Shown: positions 26,833-34,700, counted from the stretch's first letter. The stretch is 64,000 bases of DNA from Pseudalkalibacillus salsuginis (GCF_021646685.1 NZ_JAKJHW010000001.1:434001-498000); one strand, 5' to 3'. Numbers and translations: made by a program. The notes: generated by a model from the sequence alone, not told the origin.

Positions 26833-27000
26833 TGAGTTTCTCCTTTCTATATTTTTCCTTGAGATAAGAGTAGCAAGAATACCGAATCCGGTCAGTAGAA
26901 CTTCCTTCAATAATTTCGACATGCACCTCGCATCACCTCTTTAAAAGGTATGCAGGTACAGCTTGCCTGCTTTCTTGAATGAATTTACTCAGAGCAATAA

Positions 27001-27190
27001 AAAAAAGTGTCAACGCCCTGATCAGCCACGAAGGTTACTGGAAGTCCGACGAGGAGGCTCGAACCAAACAAAGTTCGGTTCTGCGTGGGCAAACACTTCG
27101 AACTAAATCAATGTGTCGACCGCCGCAGGAGGACTGAAGTGATCCAAGTGGTTGGGGGTTGAGCTAGACATCACTTCATCGAAACAAAAT
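27001..27190 (+). repeat. Interspersed hairpin repeat, copy 2 (long form)
   Basis: This copy carries an extra central insert with the inverted pair GAACC/GGTTC around AAACAAA and a GGGCAAACAC...TGTGTC pair. The short copies lack this insert. The tail ATCACTTCATCG is conserved. It lies between the recombinase and the N-half of sigK. The rest of 26833-27411 holds their promoter regions, without a motif I can assign safely. Confidence 0.85.
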
Positions 27191-27411
27191 TTTATACTTT
27201 CTAACTATTTTTACTCGTTTTACCTTTCTAGGTGTGGATCCAAGGTAACCAGAATATTAGAACTTCCGTCAATCCTTATAATTCCCTATTCATTCATCCA
27301 TTATTTTCATGGATAAATGCTTGACGTTATTCTTTTAATTGTACAGACACACCCAAGCCCAACTATACATAGGATTAAATATGTGTGATAGCAGCCTATG
27401 GAGGTGAGGGT

Positions 27412-27816
27412 GTGTCAAGCATCATCGCAGCACTGGCTTATTTCTTCAAAGAAGTCATGTTTTTCGTTTCTTATGTGAAGAATAATGCGTTCCCACAGCC
27501 ATTGTCGCCGAAAGAAGAAACAAAATATCTAAAGGAGATGGCTGAAGGTAGTGAAGACGCCCGGAATCGCTTGATCGAACATAACTTGAGACTCGTCGCA
27601 CATATATGTAAAAAATTCGAGAATACAGGGGAGGATACAGAAGATCTGATCTCCATCGGTACGATCGGCCTGATCAAGGCGATCGAGAGTTACTCAAGAG
27701 GGAAAGGGACGAAGCTTGCAACCTATGCAGCGAGGTGTATAGAAAATGAGATTCTAATGTCATTACCAGCCCATGTAAAAAACGACACTAAGACTGTATT
27801 TCTTGGGATATTATAA
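27412..27816 (+). CDS. spoIVCB: Pro-SigK N-terminal half (SpoIVCB-like), separated from its C-terminal half
   Basis: Residues 1-113 match pro-sigma-K. A hydrophobic pro-sequence runs to about [16 protein letters not shown], the usual processing point. Region 2 follows ([53 protein letters not shown]). Homology stops at 27750. The frame then reads about 21 unrelated codons to a stop. The GTG at 27412 is seven bases after GGAGG. The C-half lies on the minus strand at 16053. Alone this part would give a truncated protein lacking the -35 recognition region. Confidence 0.93.
   Translation: MSSIIAALAYFFKEVMFFVSYVKNNAFPQPLSPKEETKYLKEMAEGSEDARNRLIEHNLRLVAHICKKFENTGEDTEDLISIGTIGLIKAIESYSRGKGTKLATYAARCIENEILMSLPAHVKNDTKTVFLGIL
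27738..27766 (+). other. Right recombination site (sigK N-half side): B-arm plus P-arm
   Basis: The site reads sigK sequence GTATAGAAAAT, GA (27748-27749), G, then the 16-base arm ATTCTAATGTCATTAC (27751-27766). Here the sigK arm lies inside the segment and the P-arm outside, the opposite of the left site. That makes the two sites inverted with respect to recombination. Confidence 0.8.
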
Positions 27817-28035
27817 AGAATTATTATATTACATTTTTGAGAGGGATCCAAGTTCCTTTCTTCTTTATTGAGTTATTTGGTTAAAAGGTGTGCTTCTGTT
27901 CGAGCCTCATCAACCTATCCTTCCCACATTGCAGGATAAATTTTGCCGATGGGACTATCTTATACAGTTCATTTATTTCTGAATAGAAAATGATAAATAA
28001 AAAATACTATAAAAAATGTGTTAGGTGGTGATATG

Positions 28036-28365
28036 ATGAAAAAACTGATCAATATCAAAATGGTAATTGTACTCTTACTATTGTCGTTTAGTCTATCCAA
28101 TGTCGGTTATGGTCAGCAACCAGACTATGCTCAATGGGGAAAAACGGCATTACAGGAAACAATGAAAAAGTATCCAAACTACAAGGTCATTAATTATGAG
28201 TATGATGGAAAAGTAATCATTTCTGAGGAGAGGACCCAATACAATTTCGAGTTCATTCTAAAACAGAATGCGAAAGAGAGAGAAGTAAATGTATATGTAT
28301 TGGTTAACCCGAAAAACAACCAATTAATAAATATCCACTTTGATGAAATTCAGGATTTGAGTTAA
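28036..28365 (+). CDS. Secreted DUF3889 (YqzG/YhdC-like) protein
   Basis: This 109-residue protein has a signal peptide (about residues 1-28). Its mature region (AQWGKTALQETMKKYPNYKV, then EVNVYVLVNPKNNQLINI) follows the pattern of the DUF3889 family. Of three possible starts I chose the ATG at 28036, seven bases after AGGTGG. Function is unknown in the family. It has its own terminator. Confidence 0.65.
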   Translation: MKKLINIKMVIVLLLLSFSLSNVGYGQQPDYAQWGKTALQETMKKYPNYKVINYEYDGKVIISEERTQYNFEFILKQNAKEREVNVYVLVNPKNNQLINIHFDEIQDLS

Positions 28366-28403
28366 CGCTATATTACAAAATGAATACGATAGTGAAACCA
28401 TTT

Positions 28404-28446
28404 AAGAACCTGCATGAAGATCGAAAAGTTCGTACAGGTTCTTTCT
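28404..28446 (+). terminator. Terminator of the DUF3889 gene
   Basis: Stem AAGAACCTG/CAGGTTCTT with a 22-base apex, followed by TCTC. Confidence 0.7.
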
Positions 28447-28514
28447 CATGTATCAGGATCTATTAAGATCCGAGTTTAATTCATTGAAACCAAACTTGGA
28501 TTTTATTACTTAAA

Positions 28515-28541
28515 AGCAAGCGGTGGCGACCCCCGCTTGCT
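28515..28541 (-). terminator. Terminator of the first YrzI-like gene
   Basis: Stem AGCAAGCGG/CCGCTTGCT with T-residues on the minus strand, immediately after the stop codon. Confidence 0.75.
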
Positions 28542-28547
28542 CCTTTG

Positions 28548-28697
28548 TTACATCATATTCATATATTGAGCTGATTTATCATGGGCTGCATCCATTAAAG
28601 ACTGAACGCGTGCATTGTGTTCAATTATATTTGAATCAGTTTCATTACTCCGCACTTTCTTGATGATCGTTAAAATGAATAATTGAAATGGCATCAT
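28548..28697 (-). CDS. YrzI-like small protein, copy 1
   Basis: This 49-residue protein starts MMPFQLFILTIIKK, is amphipathic in the middle and ends SAQYMNMM. This is the pattern of the Bac_small_YrzI family (short hydrophobic N-terminus ending in a TI-KK turn, helical acidic/basic middle, terminal Tyr/Met). GGAGGG lies seven bases before the ATG. A paralogue follows at 28810. Family function is unknown. Family members have been linked to sporulation by annotation only. Confidence 0.7.
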   Translation of the reverse strand: MMPFQLFILTIIKKVRSNETDSNIIEHNARVQSLMDAAHDKSAQYMNMM

Positions 28698-28809
28698 ACC
28701 GTATCCCTCCTGTCATCTTCGATTTCCTTTCAGGTCGTATCTTTCTCCGTAATTATCCAATCAAGAAAAACCTTTCCTCTTATCATTGTTTTCAACCTCC
28801 CATATATTT

Positions 28810-28959
28810 TTACATCATGGAAATGTAATAGAATGCTTTTTCCCTAGCTTGGTCATACAAGTCTTCTGCTTGCTTTTGTTTATTGTAATCTTCATATGTC
28901 ATTTTTGATTTCAATGTTTTCTTTAAAATCGTCAATAAAAATAAATGTACTGGCATCAT
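28810..28959 (-). CDS. YrzI-like small protein, copy 2
   Basis: This 49-residue paralogue has exactly the same length as copy 1. It starts MMPVHLFLLTILKK, contains TYEDYNKQKQAEDLYDQARE and ends YYISMM. GGAGGG precedes the ATG at the same spacing. The identical length, start and ending but diverged middle indicate an old tandem duplication. Confidence 0.7.
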   Translation of the reverse strand: MMPVHLFLLTILKKTLKSKMTYEDYNKQKQAEDLYDQAREKAFYYISMM

Positions 28960-29080
28960 AGCGGATCCCTCCTTTCTATGAGTGCTTTCAGTTTCGGGAA
29001 CTACCTCTCTTTAGCCAATATTTTTTCCCTGATGTCTCAACCCACATTCTGTCTGCCTCCTTTCATCTGATCCCATTAAA

Positions 29081-29114
29081 AAACGCCACAGGATTAACCC
29101 CCTGTGGCGTTTTT
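29081..29114. terminator. Bidirectional terminator upstream of the YrzI pair
   Basis: Stem AAACGCCACAGG/CCTGTGGCGTTT with A- and T-runs. A second, related hairpin with the same CCTGTGGCGTTTTT half follows at 29158-29190. Confidence 0.8.
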
Positions 29115-29157
29115 AGGCACATCCAGACATATTCATACGTCTAAAAGGCATAGGAAA

Positions 29158-29190
29158 GCCACAGGCAGTCGTCGACCTGTGGCGTTTTTA
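29158..29190 (+). terminator. Second CCTGTGGC hairpin
   Basis: Stem GCCACAGG/CCTGTGGC with a ten-base loop and GTTTTT on the plus strand. The shared half with the preceding hairpin suggests local duplication. Confidence 0.6.
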
Positions 29191-29213
29191 ACGTGTTTTA
29201 ATAACGGTTAAAA

Positions 29214-29294
29214 TTACGCTTGTTTCCCCGGTCGAACGTTTAAACTATTCAATTGAGCTGAATTGCCTTTTCCAATTGTGAATGCGATCATCAT
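29214..29294 (-). CDS. Small peptide (26 aa), unknown
   Basis: An ATG with AGGAGG nine bases upstream opens a frame starting MMIAFTIGKGNSAQLNS and ending RPGKQA. The ribosome site is very good and the frame starts with MM, like the YrzI pair. It has no recognisable domain and could be a chance frame. Confidence 0.35.
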   Translation of the reverse strand: MMIAFTIGKGNSAQLNSLNVRPGKQA

Positions 29295-29363
29295 GTCGCT
29301 CGACCTCCTTTGGTAAATTTAACCTTCGGATTAAATTATAATCAAATAAGTATGAAAAGTAAA

Positions 29364-30044
29364 CTAATTTTCAGAAAAAATGTTGCTTTTTCTTAGAAAT
29401 GGGTTTTTCCATTCCATCAATACCCCAAAATCAGCTGATTCCGGATCTTCAAGGTAATTGGGAAGAAGCTTTATCGGAGAACGCCCAGCCTTCATTAAAA
29501 AGGAAACAACCGGATCGTCATGTTCACCAGTAATGATTCCATCTATGTAGTTTTGCGGGCTCATTATATGTTTAACCTTTTTATAACCAGGCATTCGGCT
29601 CCCACCTAAAACTGCTTCAAGCTGCAAGTGTACAACAAGCTGATAAATGGATTGCATGAGCAATTTTCCGATACCCGACTTCCGGTATTTAGGGCGGACG
29701 CTAATATCCACCACATACAATACATTTCCATTAGGATCATGGGTGCCGATCGATCCGTTATCCGTAACTTCTTCCCACGTGTGATCTTCCCCATGATTGT
29801 TCACGATTAGGGTAGTAATTGACCCAGCCAGCTCACCGTCCACTTCTGCACAGATCGCTCCATCGGAAAAAATTTGCACGTGGTTAACTAATTGGCTTTT
29901 CTTCCACCATAGGTCAGATGGAAACGGAGGAGGAAAACATTCTTTTTGAATATCGATAAGCTGATCGAAGTCAGATTCATTATAGTTCCGGATCGTCGTT
30001 TTAAATGGTTTACCGTCCTGGAACAGATACTGCGAAAATAGCAT
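29364..30044 (-). CDS. GNAT-family N-acetyltransferase
   Basis: This 226-residue protein has the GNAT core: DQLIDIQKECFPP at the N-terminus, VVDISVRPKYRKSGIGKLLM as the acetyl-CoA-binding motif A (R/Q-x-x-G-x-G/A form RKSGIG) and a GGSRMPGY segment. AAAGGAG precedes the ATG. The substrate is unknown. It is monocistronic. Confidence 0.85.
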   Translation of the reverse strand: MLFSQYLFQDGKPFKTTIRNYNESDFDQLIDIQKECFPPPFPSDLWWKKSQLVNHVQIFSDGAICAEVDGELAGSITTLIVNNHGEDHTWEEVTDNGSIGTHDPNGNVLYVVDISVRPKYRKSGIGKLLMQSIYQLVVHLQLEAVLGGSRMPGYKKVKHIMSPQNYIDGIITGEHDDPVVSFLMKAGRSPIKLLPNYLEDPESADFGVLMEWKNPFLRKSNIFSEN

Positions 30045-30140
30045 ATCGTTTAGGATCTCCTTTATATGTATTCATTCACTTATTAGCTTTTCTCAGGGGA
30101 AATCCTGCTTGTTTTCGAAAAATACTTATAAAGTCGAGAA

Positions 30141-30296
30141 CGAGCGCTATAGGTCCCTTGAAGGAGGAAAAACTGGGCATAAGGTACCCATACGAGCGCT
30201 ATGGAACCCTTGAAGGAGGAAAAACTGGATATAAGGTACTCATACGAGCGCTATGGAACCCTTGAAGGAGGAAGAACCGGGCATAAGGTACCCATA
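30141..30296 (+). repeat. Three tandem copies of a 52-bp unit
   Basis: Units lie at 30141-30192, 30193-30244 and 30245-30296. Each starts CGAGCGCTAT, contains CCCTTGAAGGAGGAA and ends AAGGTACCCATA or close variants. All three have exactly the same length with a few substitutions. The repeat occupies the gap between the GNAT gene and the yrhC terminator. No frame is evident. Confidence 0.95.
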
Positions 30297-30364
30297 CTTT
30301 CAGCTGAGTTTTCTGTGTTATTGCATCGCTTTAGAGAGTAACTTTCACCATTTCAACCAAAAAA

Positions 30365-30389
30365 AGAAAGGACTCCAACCGTCCTTTCT
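30365..30389 (-). terminator. Terminator of the yrrT-yrhC operon
   Basis: Perfect stem AGAAAGGAC/GTCCTTTCT with a T-run on the minus strand. Confidence 0.9.
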
Positions 30390-30396
30390 AATAAGT

Positions 30397-30633
30397 CTAT
30401 GATCCTTCATTCAATTGTTTCTTCCATTTTGAGATTTTCCGATAAAATAGCAGTGCGATTCCGATTGATACATAACTTGTAATCAATAACGCGAGTCGGT
30501 CTATCGTCTCTTTACCTTCAAACGGGATCATACTCCCAATATATAAAAATACACTTAACGATAGGAGTACAAAACTGAAACGTTTGAAATCCGCAATTTT
30601 ATCTTTGGTATCCTTGATCATTTCCTTTGACAT
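30397..30633 (-). CDS. yrhC: YrhC-like small membrane protein
   Basis: This 78-residue protein has two membrane helices (FSFVLLSLSVFLYIGSMI and LALLITSYVSIGIALLFY). Position at the end of the yrrT-mtnN-mccA-mccB operon identifies it as YrhC. The ATG at 30633 follows a GGGGTGGGAG ribosome site. An upstream in-frame start is less likely. Its function is unknown. It is separated from mccB by about 150 bases. Confidence 0.8.
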   Translation of the reverse strand: MSKEMIKDTKDKIADFKRFSFVLLSLSVFLYIGSMIPFEGKETIDRLALLITSYVSIGIALLFYRKISKWKKQLNEGS

Positions 30634-30782
30634 ACTCCCACCCCTTACTCGTATCATCGTAACATGATTCGTTTGATAGGATAAGAGATTATCAGAAAAT
30701 TCCTTAAGTTACCAAGGTATAGATAAATGGAACTGCCTCCAGCATTCTTCACACTCAATGAGAAGGCAAATCCTTACGTTCC

Positions 30783-31919
30783 TCAGCCTTCCAATGCTTG
30801 TTTCAAATCGTCGATCAAGTCTTCAGCATCTTCAATCCCTACCGAAATCCGCAAAAGGCCGTCAGTAATCCCGAGTTCATCACGACGATCTTTCGGAATG
30901 GAAGCGTGTGTCATCCGTGCTGGTGCAGAAATCAAGCTTTCTACCGCCCCAAGGCTTTCTGCAAGTGTAAAGTAACGCGTCTTGCTTAACACTTGGTCGG
31001 CACGTTCCTGGCTCCCAACATCAAACGAAATCATACCTCCGAAGCCGCCTGCTTGACGCTTGGATAACTCATGACCTGAGTGGGATTGCAAGCCAGGATA
31101 GAAAATTTTCTCCACAGCAGGATGGGATTCAAGAAATTCAGCAATCTTTTTAGTATTACTTTCTGTCGCTTCCATACGGAGACCGAGTGTTTTGATTCCG
31201 CGGATCAACAGCCATGAATCTTGTGGCCCTAGAACTGCTCCAGCTGAGTTCTGGATAAAGTGCAGTTCTTCAGCTAATTCTTTCGAGTTCACGACAGCCA
31301 GACCTGCGACAACGTCACTATGTCCACCAATATATTTCGTCGCACTGTGCAAGACGATATCTGCGCCATGTTTGATCGGTGTCTGCCAGTAGGGGGTATT
31401 AAATGTGTTATCAACAATCAGTAACAGACCGTGGTTTTTTGCGATTTTGGAAGCTCCAGCAATATCCGTCACTTTCAATAACGGATTCGTTGGCGTTTCT
31501 ATATAGATCGCTCTCGTGTTGTCCTGGATTGCTGATTCAATATGATCAAGGTTGCTCGTATCGACGAACGTAGATTCCAATCCTAAACGGTTCAGTACCT
31601 TCGAAACGAGCCGGTATGTTCCGCCGTACACATCATCGGTAAATACGACATGGTCGCCTGTATTGAACATCATCATGATCGAGTTGATAGCGGCCATGCC
31701 TGAACCGAATGCAAAGCCTGCTTCACCTTCTTCAAGGTCCTTGATCAATTCTTCCAGGGCATAGCGGGTCGGGTTTCCTGTACGGGAATACTCATATCCT
31801 TTAAAGTTTCCGACGCTTTCTTGTTTATATGTGCTCACCTGGTAAATCGGCGTGGTTACTGCACCTGTATGCTCATCACCGAAGATACCAGCGTGGATCA
31901 TTTTCGTTTTCGGCTTCAT
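30783..31919 (-). CDS. mccB: Cystathionine gamma-lyase / homocysteine gamma-lyase MccB
   Basis: This 378-residue PLP enzyme of the Cys/Met metabolism family has YSRTGNPTRYALEE, SGMAAINS, and the PLP lysine in LHSATKYIGGHSD. It converts cystathionine to cysteine, the last step of reverse transsulfuration. Its ATG directly follows the TAG of mccA, and its GGAGG lies inside the mccA end. Confidence 0.95.
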   Translation of the reverse strand: MKPKTKMIHAGIFGDEHTGAVTTPIYQVSTYKQESVGNFKGYEYSRTGNPTRYALEELIKDLEEGEAGFAFGSGMAAINSIMMMFNTGDHVVFTDDVYGGTYRLVSKVLNRLGLESTFVDTSNLDHIESAIQDNTRAIYIETPTNPLLKVTDIAGASKIAKNHGLLLIVDNTFNTPYWQTPIKHGADIVLHSATKYIGGHSDVVAGLAVVNSKELAEELHFIQNSAGAVLGPQDSWLLIRGIKTLGLRMEATESNTKKIAEFLESHPAVEKIFYPGLQSHSGHELSKRQAGGFGGMISFDVGSQERADQVLSKTRYFTLAESLGAVESLISAPARMTHASIPKDRRDELGITDGLLRISVGIEDAEDLIDDLKQALEG

Positions 31920-32843
31920 CTAAATGCCTCCTTGGTAAATCTTTTTACTTAAGTAACGTTCACTGCTGTCTGGAAAGACCGTAACGATATGGCTTCCTGG
32001 CTTCGCCAGTTCCGCCTCGGCCAATGCCGCATGAAGCGCAGCTCCAGAGGAACTTCCAACAAGCAGTCCTTCTTTGGAGGCTAGCTCTTTGACCCGTTCA
32101 AAAGCATCCGCATCTTCAATCGTATGGATTGCATCAAAGTAGCTCGTATCCATGTAATCCGGCAGGAATTCCATACCGATCCCTTCAGCCTTGTGAGGGC
32201 CTGGTTCTCCACCATTCAGGATCGATCCCTCTGGTTCAACAATGACCGTTTTGATATCTTTATTCTGCTCTTTCAAATAACGGGCTGTGCCCATGAAAGT
32301 GCCGCCAGTTCCTGCTCCTGCAAGGAATACATCCACTTTTCCATCAAGTGCTCCCCAGATTTCAGGTCCTAATGTTTTGTAATACGTATTCGGGTTTGCA
32401 GGATTGGTAAATTGCGCCGGATAATAGGAATTCTCAATTTCCTTTTCAAGTTCCTTTGCCTTTTCAATTGCTCCAAGCATCCCTTTTTCATTTTCAGTAT
32501 TCACGATCTGGGCACCTAACGCACGCATTAATTCTTGCTTCTCAACGCTGAACTTTTCAGGCACGACGAAAATGACGTTGATCCCCTTGTTGACAGCGGC
32601 AAGTGCAATCCCGATACCAGTATTGCCCGCAGTCGGTTCGATAACCGTCCCGCCCGTCTTAAGTTTTCCGCTTACGAATGCTTCTTCAAGCAGTTCTTTT
32701 CCCAGCCGGTCCTTGATACTTCCACCGGGATTGTAAAACTCAAGTTTTGCGAAAAGCCGTACACCGTTAGGGAGGTTGAAGTTGGATATCTCCACTAACG
32801 GCGTATGACCAATCAGCTCTTGAACGTTTTTAAAATACCTCAT
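31920..32843 (-). CDS. mccA: O-acetylserine-dependent cystathionine beta-synthase MccA
   Basis: This PLP enzyme of about 307 residues is related to cysteine synthase. The PLP-lysine segment is NPGGSIKDRLGKEL and the substrate loop is EPTAGNTGIGIA. It makes cystathionine from homocysteine. The ATG at 32843 has a GGAGAGGAA site upstream and gives the family start MRYFKNVQELIGHTPL. It lies between luxS and mccB. Confidence 0.94.
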   Translation of the reverse strand: MRYFKNVQELIGHTPLVEISNFNLPNGVRLFAKLEFYNPGGSIKDRLGKELLEEAFVSGKLKTGGTVIEPTAGNTGIGIALAAVNKGINVIFVVPEKFSVEKQELMRALGAQIVNTENEKGMLGAIEKAKELEKEIENSYYPAQFTNPANPNTYYKTLGPEIWGALDGKVDVFLAGAGTGGTFMGTARYLKEQNKDIKTVIVEPEGSILNGGEPGPHKAEGIGMEFLPDYMDTSYFDAIHTIEDADAFERVKELASKEGLLVGSSSGAALHAALAEAELAKPGSHIVTVFPDSSERYLSKKIYQGGI

Positions 32844-32848
32844 GCAAC

Positions 32849-33319
32849 TTATTCCTCTCCAAATACATCTTTCCATTCGCTGCGTTTTTCGAGCATTTCA
32901 CTCGCAATCTCTTTGGCACCTTCAAGGCTGTGATTTGCTGCCCAGCCACATTGGACTTCGTTACAGGCAGGAACTTCATCTGCATTAAGGACATCATTCA
33001 ACGTCTTTTCCAACACGTCCATGATTTCTTCTTGGTCAGAGTGGTTCAGTACAGATAGATAGAAACCAGTCTGGCAACCCATTGGACCGATGTCGATGAC
33101 CCGGTCATGATGATTCCGGATATTTTCGGCCATTAAATGTTCAAGGGAATGAAGTCCTGGCATATCCATATACGCCTTGTTCGGTTGTTTGAAACGGATA
33201 TCGTACTTGGAAATTTCATCACCATGTTGCCCTTTCGTTACACCTACCAGACGTACATATGGTGCACGTACTTTAGTATGGTCCAGATTGAAACTTTCCA
33301 CATTCATTTTTTTAGCCAT
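32849..33319 (-). CDS. luxS: LuxS, S-ribosylhomocysteine lyase
   Basis: This 156-residue metalloenzyme has the metal-binding HSLEH motif (about residue 58), the catalytic cysteine in GCQTGFYLS and a third ligand in the [13 protein letters not shown] region. It converts S-ribosylhomocysteine to homocysteine and DPD, the AI-2 precursor. It overlaps mtnN by eight bases and precedes mccA by five, so MtnN, LuxS and MccA act in metabolic order. Confidence 0.97.
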   Translation of the reverse strand: MAKKMNVESFNLDHTKVRAPYVRLVGVTKGQHGDEISKYDIRFKQPNKAYMDMPGLHSLEHLMAENIRNHHDRVIDIGPMGCQTGFYLSVLNHSDQEEIMDVLEKTLNDVLNADEVPACNEVQCGWAANHSLEGAKEIASEMLEKRSEWKDVFGEE

Positions 33320-34016
33320 GTTTCTTCAGCTCCTTTACCATTTTTAAAATCAATTCAGCGGAATTCTTTGCAGCTACCTTCAAAAACTGATCAAAGGACA
33401 TCGGTGCGTCTTTACCTGCAATATCAGATAAAGAACGGATCACGACAAAAGGCACTTTGAATTGATGGCATACCTGGGCGATCGCGGCAGCTTCCATTTC
33501 GGCAGCAAACAATTCCGGAAACTTGCCTCCGATATCTTTCACACGATCAGCATCGTTCATGAAGGAATCTCCAGACGCAATCAAACCTTTGACGATTTGC
33601 ATGTCTGTAACGTCCTTCGCGCTTTCTTCGGCAACCTGCACCAACAATGGGTCGGGCATATAAAAAGCTGGTAATTGCGGGACCTGGCCGTATTCATATC
33701 CAAATGCCGTCACATCGACATCGTGGTGACGTATTTCTGTTGAAATCACGACATCTCCGACATTCAAGTCAGGGTTGAAACCGCCTGCTGAACCTGTGTT
33801 GATCACATAATCCGGCTTATATAATTGATTTAATAGCGTTGTCGCAATCGCTGCATTCACTTTCCCGATTCCGGATTTCAATAAGATGATTTCCTGTCCG
33901 TACAGTTCTCCGGTATAGAACGTGCAACCTGCAATCGTTTCCGTTTGACAATCCTCAATCAACTCTTGCATCAAAATGACTTCTTCGTCCATTGCTCCGA
34001 TAATAGCGACTTTCAT
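33312..34016 (-). CDS. mtnN: 5'-methylthioadenosine/S-adenosylhomocysteine nucleosidase
   Basis: This 234-residue nucleosidase starts [13 protein letters not shown]. It has [16 protein letters not shown] and [14 protein letters not shown], with the catalytic Asp in RSLSDIAG. It cleaves adenine from MTA and SAH, feeding LuxS. It sits between yrrT and luxS with short spacing. Confidence 0.96.
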   Translation of the reverse strand: MKVAIIGAMDEEVILMQELIEDCQTETIAGCTFYTGELYGQEIILLKSGIGKVNAAIATTLLNQLYKPDYVINTGSAGGFNPDLNVGDVVISTEIRHHDVDVTAFGYEYGQVPQLPAFYMPDPLLVQVAEESAKDVTDMQIVKGLIASGDSFMNDADRVKDIGGKFPELFAAEMEAAAIAQVCHQFKVPFVVIRSLSDIAGKDAPMSFDQFLKVAAKNSAELILKMVKELKKHG

Positions 34017-34028
34017 AACAACAATCCT

Positions 34029-34673
34029 TTACATATCTTTTTTTACAGCCTGTATCAGCCATACATACGTGTTTAGACGCTCAAAGCTTACATTAAAACC
34101 ATTATTTTCGAAGATCTTTGTTAGTACGCCCAGTGTAGTGTAGTACTCCGTCTTCAGATCATGAAGCAAATTTTTATAACCTTGGTTTCTTACTCGTTCA
34201 TGAATTCCTTTTTTTGCATCTTCATGTTCATATACGGTATCTGCAAACACAATTTTACCATTGTTGCCAAGGAGCTTTCCATAATTATGAATGGCCTGTT
34301 CTTTTTCTTTATCTGTCAAGTGGTGGAATGCATAAGTACTGACAATCGTGTCAATCGTCTCATCAAAGTCGGGAAAAGATAAGAAATCTCCATCGACTAC
34401 CTTCAAATCGGGAAAACGCTCTAGTGTCTTTTCTCTCATCACCGGTGATGGCTCTACCCCGATTACATTCAGCTTTTTATTGATCAAAACATTCGTCAAA
34501 TTCCCTGTTCCCACCCCGAACTCAAGAACGGTACCGGTTGATTCGATCGCGACACGATCAAGAATTTCTTCATATCGGTCAAACACCTCATGATATTCGT
34601 TATCTTTATTGGAAACAGTCTCATCATAAGATTCTGCCCATTTGTCAAAGAGATCGATAAACTCTCTCCCCAC
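34029..34673 (-). CDS. yrrT: YrrT, SAM-dependent methyltransferase
   Basis: This 214-residue class I methyltransferase has VLEFGVGTGNLTNVL as motif I and STYAFHHLTDKEK. The GTG at 34673, ten bases after AGGAG, gives the family start MGREFIDLFDKW. Longer frames upstream extend into the promoter. It is the first gene of the reverse transsulfuration operon, and its substrate is unassigned. Confidence 0.9.
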   Translation of the reverse strand: MGREFIDLFDKWAESYDETVSNKDNEYHEVFDRYEEILDRVAIESTGTVLEFGVGTGNLTNVLINKKLNVIGVEPSPVMREKTLERFPDLKVVDGDFLSFPDFDETIDTIVSTYAFHHLTDKEKEQAIHNYGKLLGNNGKIVFADTVYEHEDAKKGIHERVRNQGYKNLLHDLKTEYYTTLGVLTKIFENNGFNVSFERLNTYVWLIQAVKKDM

Positions 34674-34700
34674 GTCATTCACACTCCTATTGTTAATCTT

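Larger units (their letters stand above)
16430..27749. mobile_element. SigK-intervening invertible element (about 11.3 kb)
   Basis: The segment is bounded by two recombination sites in inverted functional orientation. It holds uxaC, a GH31 glycosidase, dctMQP, a ROK repressor, a candidate type I toxin locus, a SpoIVCA-like serine recombinase, and the N-half of sigK with its own promoter region. Inversion would place the N-half on the minus strand directly upstream of the C-half, giving ...[11 protein letters not shown]... in frame. It resembles the skin element of B. subtilis in using a sigK target and a SpoIVCA recombinase. It differs in geometry and cargo: no phage genes are visible. Confidence 0.8.

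Noticed and set aside
26732-26926. 64-residue frame overlapping the recombinase start as a directionality factor
   Set aside because: It overlaps recombinase coding sequence in another frame, has no independent ribosome site of quality, and its composition looks like a frame shadow.
16432-27766. Reading the 16-bp direct repeat as ends of an excisable element
   Set aside because: Excision at these repeats would remove the sigK N-half with the circle and leave the C-half unjoined. The repeats are better explained as the two arms of one palindromic site separated by inversion.
30141-30296. CRISPR array
   Set aside because: The 52-bp units are head-to-tail with no spacers between them.
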